Shown here piece by piece: positions 56,561 to 64,000 of a DNA stretch of 64,000 nt. The notes under the pieces are model-generated. The model saw only the letters and a program-made list of their open reading frames with translations. It was not told the origin of the DNA and did not search any database. This stretch comes from Anastrepha obliqua (lineage: Eukaryota > Arthropoda > Insecta > Diptera > Tephritidae), in NCBI RefSeq assembly GCF_027943255.1, contig NC_072896.1, positions 30,654,501 through 30,718,500 of the forward strand, in the 5' to 3' direction. Made by a program: the position numbers and the translations under genes. The stretch's first letter is position 1. Every line of letters begins with the position of its first letter.

Positions 56561-57779
56561 AACTTATTGAATCACGATTTTTTCAGATATTTTTTTTTTT
56601 TTGTTTTTTCTTTTAATAGCTAAATTAGAGATCAATATTCATGCCAATTTCAAATTACCAAAAATTCTGTTTGAGTTCACTTCCTTCAAATTATATCTGT
56701 CAGATAAATAAAGCACTTGAAAATCTCACTCTTCATTTATGCCCGATTCTTTAAGTGCATACGTATTTCTACAATCATTACTTCACTTGTAAGGCACTTT
56801 ATTGAACTTGAAAATTTCTGGGCTTCCCGTCAATTTTCAATTCCTATCAAAGAGCAAAATATTTAGAATAAATTTCCAGCTCCTGTTGCTGTCAGCGGCT
56901 ACATTTGAAACCCTCAAAAAGGTTAAAGTAAAACAAAAAAAAAAAAACTCTACATATTCGCAACAAGCGAACATTTTGTCAGCTAGTTAAAGCATGACCC
57001 GTCAAAATATACAAGAAGCTTCACCCGTTAAAAGAAATTTATCGTGTCGGCAGTGATCAAAGCGTACCGCACAGCATGTGGTATGCTCACATATACACAC
57101 ACACACATACGCATACACATGCAAACTTTCAACCGTAACCGGCATCAAATCACAATCCCAAGTGCCTATTTAAAAAATTTGAAGTGTTCCACTCTGGCAA
57201 ATACAATGAGGGAGATAGATTTGTTGGCTGGCTGCAGCACTGATATGTATGAAATTCGCTGGTTGTATTGAAGCGAAAAAAGCAAAGAAGTTAAATATTG
57301 TAAACTCAATTGGCGCTGATTTGTCGGCATTGGCTGTGATCCGCATGATGGCTACGATGGCGGTAGATAGGAGTCATCGTAAAGAACCGATTGGTTGTGG
57401 CAGTGACAGGAGCGGCGCACTATAAAGGCAAAGCAAAGTGTCAGATGTTGAGGTGGTAGTAGGAGAAGAAGAAGACGAAAAAGAAGAAGAAGAAGAGCAG
57501 GCAGTGAATAGCCGAATTGATGAAATTGACATTTTTATGCTCGAATTGATTTGGTGCGGCACAGTGGTGTGACTAGTGATTGAGGACGAGGGGCTTTAGT
57601 TTTAATGCGTCTTGTGAGTGCAGCGAACACCTAAATGAGTCGTTAACTTTGCCCATTAATACTTGTAAGGTCAAGTATTGTATTTGCTGGGGAGGAACTG
57701 AGACCCCATTTAATATTCATACCCTATCATCAAAAAGTACCTGGTTGACTCTTTTCTTGGATTGCCTAGGCGTAGTACA
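56561..57779. other. Intron 1 stretch, no supported gene
   Basis: AT-rich intron with a short CA repeat near 57092-57115 and GAA runs near 57465-57498. No element recognised. Confidence 0.5.
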
Positions 57780-58262
57780 CCATTAGTACCTTCTATTGGG
57801 CCAGACAGTCAATAAAGGATATTATTAATCCATTTTGAAGCGTTTGAGAGATGCTGTACGTTGCAAACGGCCGGAAATGTGGGCAAAAAATTCTTGGATT
57901 TTGCATGAAGATAACGCGCCATTGCACCGAGCACAAATTCTGCTGGATTATTTGACCAAACACCAAGTAAATACCATCGTGCAATCACCGTATTCACCGG
58001 ATATGGCCCCGTGCGACTTCTTTTTGTTTCCCAAGTTGAAGTTACTACTTCGTGGAGGGAGATATCAGTCGATAGAGGAGATCAAAGAAAATGAGACGAA
58101 GGAGGTGAAGGCTATCCCTTCGTCGGCCTATCAGGGGTGCATGGAGGACTGCGTTAAACGTTGGCACATGCGTGTTACTTCAAACGGGTCATATTTTGGA
58201 GAAGATAAAATAAATTTGCCTGAAATATAGCGCTGTTTTGTTTTATTTAAAAATCCCCGGTG
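57780..58262 (+). mobile_element. Mariner C-terminal half (DD34D type)
   Basis: An open frame at 57835-58227 reads MKRLRDAVRCKRPEMWAKNS, LHEDNAPLHRAQ and SPYSPDMAPCDFFLFPKLK. Second and third catalytic Asps are present with 34 residues between them. The 5' half is missing. The sequence after the stop is probably the right end, but no matching left repeat was found. Confidence 0.8.
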
Positions 58263-58299
58263 CTTTCTGATTATGTTAATGATGAGTATAAAAGAAAAA

Positions 58300-58347
58300 G
58301 TAGTGAGCAACTTAATAACAAATCAGCAGTTATAGAAATCAGCGAGT
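58300..58347. repeat. Dispersed repeat shared with 15822-15868
   Basis: AATAACAAATCAGCAG followed by TATAGAAATCAG occurs in both places in the same orientation. The element is not known. Confidence 0.6.
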
Positions 58348-58653
58348 ATACCCACAAACGACGATTTTTTGAAAATACCTATACAATTTTAAAAGTAATA
58401 GGAAATAATTGATAAACTTGATTGAATGCAGAGTAATTGCAAACATTTTAAAGTTACAACGGACAAAAAATCAGTACGCCTACCGGTTGATCCATCTGCG
58501 ACTTATTGCAGTTTGAAACAAATATATTTTGCCTTGTAAGCCTAGTTTTTAGTAATTTATGCAATTTATATCCAACAAGAAAACACTCCAGGTGAGATAA
58601 GCTTCAAAATATGAAAAAACCTCAAAAACAAAGCGTACTGTGCAAAGTACATA

Positions 58654-59700
58654 CTTTTTTTTGTCGGAACAGACTAGCCAGTGCAGCACTCAGATACAAT
58701 TAAGCCCATTGTACCGCACTCCGGTTCCCTTTTGAATTTTCTTTAAGTCTACTCGACCTCCGAAGAAATGTGAGTAGATCTTGTGGTGCCAAGGAGCCAA
58801 GGTGGTCCGCAGAAAATGGTCTGCCGTCTCATTCTCCTCTCCACATGCTGGGCAGTCTGAGATGCCCACCTTTTCCATGTGCTTTGCCCATAGAAAGTGG
58901 CCTGTCATCAGTCCAAGCAGCCCCCCACAGTCCTCTCTGCTTAGTGACAGGAGGAACATGACAGGTAACACCAGTTTTGTCCATCTGTAACCTCTTTCAG
59001 CCTGCCAAGCTTGCTTGTGGGTTAGAGTAACTCGTTTGCTAACCGTGGCTTTAATGTCTGCAGAAGGGACTGGCAGAACGGGCTCTGGCCCAGAAAAGTT
59101 GGCCTCACACCCCAGTCTGGCTAAAGAGTCAGAGATCTCGTTACTCTGTCCCGGCTAGCATCAGGCTATTATGTCTATCGACATAGGTGAGCCTGGATTT
59201 ATAGGACTCGACTACCCTTGAAGTGTTCGGGGGAGCAGTCTAAGGCCATGAGCGCAGCTTAGCTGTCGCTGCAGACACATGTAGATCTGCCTCTCCATCT
59301 GTTTTCGTCAACAAAGTTACCCGCTTCTTGAACAGCATACACCTCCGCTCGAAACACAGATGTATGCATTCCAAGAGAAGAAAGTGCAGTTTTGTCCTGC
59401 TGGATTCCTCGAAGGCCCCAGAGCCGGAGCCGTGCTCGGTTCTGGAGCCATCCGTGAAAATGCGAGCCTCTGGCAGCACCACACTGTATCTCTTGTCAAG
59501 CACGACTCTGGATGGCATGGAGTCAAGGTGCATGGCGAGGACCGTTGGATCGAAGCCCGTGCCTACTCTGTTGTAGTGTGCCGTACAGGGGCCATACCAA
59601 TTCCCATTGTATTTCAGCCAGTGGTGGTAGACTAATCAGAGCATCTAATGCCGGGCCTGAGTAGTCGGAAAAGCTCCGATGTAACAGATGTCAGTACATA
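58654..59700 (-). mobile_element. RNase H-type LINE 3' part, family D copy 1
   Basis: The minus strand shows ARIFTDGSRTEHGSGSGAF (RNase H start), an EISDSLARLG-like end, GLMTGHFLWAKHMEKVGISD and the knuckle CPACGEENETADHFL, then a 3' UTR ending in a poly-A tail near 58654. The knuckle's last Cys region and the RNase H frame are damaged. Confidence 0.85.
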
Positions 59701-61053
59701 CTTACTTTGAGACTTTATTTTACAAGAAGTAGGAATGAGTAGCTGAGGGGAAGTGCATTATTACTATTCTTAAATACTTTTTCACGAAGCTAACAAATAA
59801 AGATACTGGTTCTTTTGACTTATCACATCACTAAAGCAACGTCCAAGCTGGCTCAGCCTCAAAGAAGTAAGTCAAACCATTGAAAAAACGTATTATTTTT
59901 TTGTGTCAGGTAAATTCTTTGGGGCTCTTTCACTTACAATTGCTACACTACTGTTGATTGTTAAATAAAACAGTTTCCATTTGCTGAAACCACATTTCAT
60001 ATGAGCTGACAAGGCGAGGTACGACTAAAATGGGACTAGAAATTAATGAAAAATTTGTACTCCCTATCAACACATGGGCTGAAAGTGCAGTACATTATAT
60101 TATTTGACACAATCCCGGAAATTTCGGTACTAAAAATCGGGAACTCGGGATTTTCGACCCTAGTGTGCATGTACAAAAAAATTATTTGCAACAATGGCGG
60201 AGTTTTCGGGACTAGAAAAAACGGGATCCCGAGGTCGACATCCTTATTGTGTATGTATATACACATACAAACTTCCCTTGCAGTTCCAGCAAATATTTCG
60301 AAACACTACAAAATCACTTAAGGGACTATTTTTTAATTAAAAGTCGCAACGCCCTACACCAAAACTCGCACACATACACACACATACATACGAACGTTCC
60401 TTATACAATATACCTTTAGAACTATGAGATAATAGTAATATGTTGCAAAAATAAAAAAATAAATAAGTGGAAAAAATAGCGCAAAAATGCCCACAACATT
60501 TGATGAGCTGTCAGTGTTTGCCGACTTGTCAGTCAATTCTCGACTGGCTGTGTTGAGCCATACTAGCTCGACGCTGTGAGCCATTCATTTTGTTGTCTAT
60601 CAAAAGGGTATATTTACAAAGATATATGATTACATACACACACACACGTATGTGACATAAGTGGAGTATATTTATAAGTGAATAGCGTATGAGGTGTGCG
60701 TGCAACAGTCAGTCATAAATTGGCTGCAAACATTTTTGAAACCGCCACACTGCAAGCGAGAACTGCAATTAAGTGAGCGCTGCATGCAAGGCAAACTTAA
60801 AATTACAAACTTACCCGCCAACAAGTATGTCTACAATAGTTTACGCACAGCAATCAATCAAGTGCAGCACAGCATTTCGCTTAAACAACATTTACTACCG
60901 TAATTCTAGCCACAATGTTTCTCCTGCCACACAAACCATAATTACACACGCAAGCACAGCAACTACACTTGCACACGCACACTCGCACGCGCTCACTTAT
61001 ATTGGCCATGTGCTTATTTATATATTAGTGTGATTATTTGTAAGCGCACTCAC
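59701..61053. other. Intron 1 right end, no supported gene
   Basis: It has CA-type microsatellites near 60367-60390 and 60635-60650. A GATCCCGA-containing stretch near 60060-60250 has internal CGGGA repeats. The donor of the first coding exon lies at its right edge. Confidence 0.5.
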
Positions 61054-61401
61054 CTTTCCGTAACTATTCAACGGCCCATTAATCCAGCGATCGGCCTCTA
61101 AACGGCCGCTAAGCAAAGCGCCCGTATCTGGATCGATGCGTTGCCATTCACGCACCTCACGTTGAAAGGGTGAACGTGGCGAACTGCTCTTGCCAACATT
61201 GCCATTGCCTGACGCATCATCTGTGGCTGTGGCTGGTGTAGTGATTGTGAGACTAAGATTGTTTTGTTGTTGCTGTTGCTGTTGCTGCTGCTGCTGCGGT
61301 TGCGACTGCTTAGCCATTGGCAAGCGATGCGCTGGATGATGCAGTTGATGCCCAAGATGATGATGATTGTGATGATGATTGTTTGTGGTGGCTACTTCCA
61401 T
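61054..61401 (-). CDS. Host gene, first coding exon (residues 1-116)
   Basis: This exon starts the host protein with an ATG at 61401 and ends at a GTGAGT donor directly left of 61054, in phase 0. It codes for exactly 116 residues. The start is His-rich (about residues 8-26), then a Gln run (about 35-46) encoded by mixed CAG/CAA codons, a Ser/Thr-rich linker and a better-ordered segment at about 81-113 that contains REWQRIDPDTGALLSGR. That last segment looks conserved, because it is not low-complexity and has mixed charged and aromatic residues. The next exon found in phase lies 36 kb away at 24872. I do not recognise the family; the low-complexity style is common in insect scaffold or cytoskeletal proteins, but this is only an impression. 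Extra small exons inside the long intron cannot be excluded. Confidence 0.8.
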
Positions 61402-61803
61402 TTTATTATAATTATATTTTCAATTCACAATTTAGTGCTAATGTTGTTGTTGTTATTATTATTCTTTTTGCATGCTACAATGCGTTGATTTGGTATGCCC
61501 TGTGCGTTTGCTGGTTACACTACTTCTGCTGCGTTTCTTTTCTACTTTAGTCCGTTGCTTTGCGTTGTGCTTTTGCTTTGCTATCTCTGCTTCTCTACTT
61601 CTTCGTTTTGCTTCTAAATTAATGGCAAGCTTAATTTATTATCATAATAATAATTTACGCTACACGCGCATTGCATTTATTTAGTTGAGCGTTTGCGGCT
61701 ACTGAATCTGTGGCGAGCGAGAGATATGTAACGATGTATGTAGAGTGACGACTGACCAGTTCACGCTCTAATTTTCACGTTTGTTGTTGTTGCTAGCAAA
61801 GTT
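61402..61803 (-). promoter_or_regulatory. Probable 5' UTR part of the first coding exon
   Basis: Upstream of the ATG the minus strand runs about 400 bases to a good acceptor, a T-rich tract ending in TTACAG just right of 61804. The stretch contains repeated GTT/CAA-type runs. This suggests the start-codon exon is spliced to a non-coding exon farther right. No promoter was identified. Confidence 0.5.
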
Positions 61804-62089
61804 TCTGTAATGAAAAAAATAGAAGAACAGTTAGATTTTATAGAATTTTTAATTCAAAGCACGATATTTATTATAATAATAGAAAGCAGGAAAAGTTAGA
61901 AAGACTTAAGGCGCGAACTTCAATCTCACAACTGACCAAAAAGTTAATTAATTTTTGAAGAAAAAGGTAAAACTTCTTTGAAGTCAAAGAAAGTTCATTA
62001 ATATTCAAGTTTTAGCAAACATTTTATTCACTTATTTATTTTAATTTAATTTTTATCTAATTCATATTCAAGCATATTGGGCTACTCCT
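61804..62089. other. Sequence upstream of the 5' exon, nothing recognised
   Basis: Possibly the next intron of the host gene (minus strand). AT-rich, no element. Confidence 0.4.
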
Positions 62090-62500
62090 GGGATCACAGC
62101 ACTAGGCGCGTTACATTTTGCAAAGAAAATACAACACATGCAAGTAGGTGTTTGGGAGTAGGGACTGCAGACAGCTAGTTGGACTCATGGCGGGCCACTT
62201 CCTGTGGGTGAAGCACATGGAAAAGGTCTCAGTCAGTATACTCTGCCCAGTTTGTGAGAGGAGAATGAGACGGCGGACCACTTCCTATGCGTCTGACTCG
62301 CCCTCGCTCGAATCACGATTGAGCTGTTTGGCACCGATGTGTTAAGAAGCGACCTCCTTGGCTCCTAGGCACCACCAGATCTCAGATTTCTTCGTTTTGG
62401 AGGTCGGGAAAAGAAAATTAAAAGGGAATCGGGGTGCGGTACAATGGACTTAATTGTGTCTGAGTGCTGTACTTGCTAGTTGTTCTGACAAAAAAAAAAT
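62090..62500 (+). mobile_element. RNase H-type LINE 3' end, family D copy 2
   Basis: The frame reads LVGLMAGHFLWVKHMEKVSV followed by a broken CPVC..E.E.. knuckle. The end GTGCGGTACAATGGACTTAA through an A tail at about 62490 matches the complement of 58654-58740. Confidence 0.8.
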
Positions 62501-63012
62501 GTTTCTAAGGAAAATATAAGGAAAAGCTAAATCTTAAAAAAAAAGCTAACTCAATGACTTGAGTTGAACAAGTTTATTGTGCTTGCCAAAAGGCGACTGA
62601 AGGTTGGGATGGGGAGAAGAAACGCTTTGTTAACTTGTTTTCTATATGGTGGTCACAATACAACTTCGAAGAAATCCTTTCTAGTGAAATCCATATAAAT
62701 AATATAAAAATATCACTCGCAAAATGCATGGGTATTCCAAATACCACCTCAAAGCAGTTTTTTTTAGTAGTTTTCGATAGATAATATTTTCAGATAACTC
62801 CACAAGCACGATTATAATGTTGAGGAAAATATCAAGGGCTTTTTAGCTAATAAATTAATCTAATAAAAAATTTATTTTATTTAAATTCCATAATAATTTT
62901 GGCTTTACTTTCAAAATTTCGTAGAAAGTTCTGTTCAAAAGGGCCTCGGAGAAGTCAATAAAACGAAAATTCTTCAATTAATCATTCACTTTTTTCTTTT
63001 CAATATAATCTC
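62501..63012. other. Nothing recognised
   Basis: AT-rich non-coding sequence. Confidence 0.5.
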
Positions 63013-63122
63013 TAGCGGCCGCCGCAGCTGAATGGGTTGGTACGGGACTTCCATTCGGAAGTTTACGGGTTTGAATATCCGTGCATTAAACACCAAATGA
63101 TAGAAAAAGATTTTTCTCATAG
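63013..63122 (+). mobile_element. tRNA-derived SINE head, copy 7
   Basis: GCGGCCGCCGCAGCTGAATG starts the tRNA-like head in plus orientation, with a mutated A-box and a GGTTTGAATATCC B-box-like part, then CACCAAATGATAGAAAAAG. Only the head and a little body remain. Confidence 0.75.
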
Positions 63123-63500
63123 CAGTCCCATCTCCTGGCCAGACAAGCGATCTGTGAGGTAGTTTCCCCGCTATCTCGGGACCTCCTTGACAATCTGCGC
63201 TCTACTCCTGAACCCATAGGCTTCGCGTCAACTCAGCGAGCACTGGGCGAGTACAAAAACTTGTAAAGTCGCGAAATCCTTCTGGACACGTGTGGATCGT
63301 AGGCGTTCGAAAGATATTTTGAGTATGGCAAACTTTCAGCTCTCAAACTTCGTGGGTGTTCTCAAGGGTCACTATCCGCGAGGTATATATGCCGTGAATT
63401 ATTTCGATTCAGCTGTATGGAGGATGAGGTGGAAACATCTCAGCACCTTCTTCTTAGCTGACTCGCCCTCGGCGGACTAAGGTTTAAGCATCTGCTGATA
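63123..63500 (+). mobile_element. LINE 3' fragment with broken zinc knuckle
   Basis: Frames read RRSKDILSMANFQLSNFVGV followed by LKGHYPRGI, then DSAVWRMRWKHLSTFFLADSP, a decayed version of the TGH...CR.C...E...H.L..CP end of RNase H-type LINEs. Confidence 0.65.
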
Positions 63501-64000
63501 TATTAGGCCTCACTTTACTTCTTTGCCTTTGTCTCTTTAGCAGCCTTCTTGCCGACTTGTTTATTACTGGGAGACTCAACTCGGGGGGCGCGCTAAATTG
63601 ACTGTTTTCATCTTCGGATTCTTTTTCATCCTCGCAATCACTTGAATTAGTACAGTCGTTGGCGGTTTCTTTATCCTGGATATTTTTCATATTTTTGCTT
63701 TCGACTTTCAGACTGTGTAAGTACATCACTTTTTTTTGCACATTTAAATTGGAATTTAGACTTAAAATTTTGTGGTAGATGAGATCCTGATTAAGTCCCT
63801 TTTTAGCCTTAATTTCATTGTTTTCAAAATGTCGGACTTCATGTAACCTTTTTTGTCCATTGATTTTCAGCTTCATCAATTTTCTCTTCAGTCTTGATCG
63901 CATCAAAGTGTCGATCTTTTATTTTTGGTTCATTGATTTTCGGCTTCACCAATTTTCTCCTGAGTCGTGACCGCATCAAAGTCACCATATTTTATCTGCT
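63484..64000 (-). pseudogene. Unidentified charged ORF with a frame-breaking duplication
   Basis: A 140-residue minus-strand frame (63484-63906) is rich in Lys and Arg at the start (RSRLKRKLMKLKINGQKR), has an acidic middle (DCEDEKESEDENSQF) and ends with RRLLKRQRQRSKVRPNISAD. Upstream, 63907-63990 holds a second copy of the first ~50 bases (ATGCGGTCACGACTC against ATGCGATCAAGACTG) in another frame. It may be the edge of a real exon or a gene fragment. The family is not recognised. Overlap with the LINE scrap at its left end argues for caution. Confidence 0.35.

Noticed and set aside
60773..61033. Plus-strand ORF ahead of the first coding exon's donor
   Set aside because: Thr/Ala/His-rich translation of CA-type repeats; no start context or homology visible.

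Overview
This is nuclear DNA from a higher fly. The spliceosomal gene with tens-of-kilobase introns, the AT-rich intron sequence, the CATA/TGTA microsatellites and a repeat load of mariner/Tc1 elements, RTE-, Jockey- and RNase H-type LINEs and a tRNA-derived SINE fit a brachyceran, most likely a tephritid fruit fly. That assignment is an inference from content. No bacterial, organellar or viral gene was seen.

One host gene spans almost the whole window on the minus strand. I could join six coding exons by canonical GT/AG sites with matching phases: 61054-61401 (start codon), 24174-24872, 9348-9964, 7137-9031, 6899-7057 and 1-647 (open at the left edge). They give 4365 nt, or 1455 codons, with no stop. 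The product is a large, mostly disordered protein rich in Ser, Thr, His and Gln, with a proline-rich stretch and a few conserved-looking segments. I do not recognise the family. A non-coding 5' exon portion runs to a likely acceptor at 61804, so the promoter lies farther right or outside the window. The introns are about 36.2, 14.2, 0.3, 0.08 and 6.3 kb.

Nearly everything else is transposon debris in those introns. Intron 5 (648-6898) holds an RTE fragment split by a SINE, a DNA-transposon relic, a mariner split by a 5'-truncated RTE with a 13-bp target duplication, and a short mariner deletion derivative 16 bp away. Intron 2 (9965-24173) holds a nearly complete but dead mariner abutted by a SINE, several LINE remnants and a ~90-bp AT-rich tandem array. 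Intron 1 (24873-61053) holds the most: a second AT-rich array, an RTE broken by another LINE, an R1-like LINE end, a Tc1-like element carrying a LINE piece, an inverted pair of deleted mariner-like elements, a possible new TIR element near 43 kb and many LINE 3' ends.

The main highlight is at 32572-37140: a Jockey fragment split by a mariner, itself split by an apparently full-length RTE with an uninterrupted 997-codon endonuclease/reverse transcriptase ORF and a perfect 13-bp duplication. A tRNA-headed SINE with seven recognisable copies here ends in the same GCGCCAATTA as this RTE, which suggests the RTE mobilises the SINE. Right of the host 5' exon (61804-64000) are more LINE and SINE fragments and an unidentified charged ORF at the edge.
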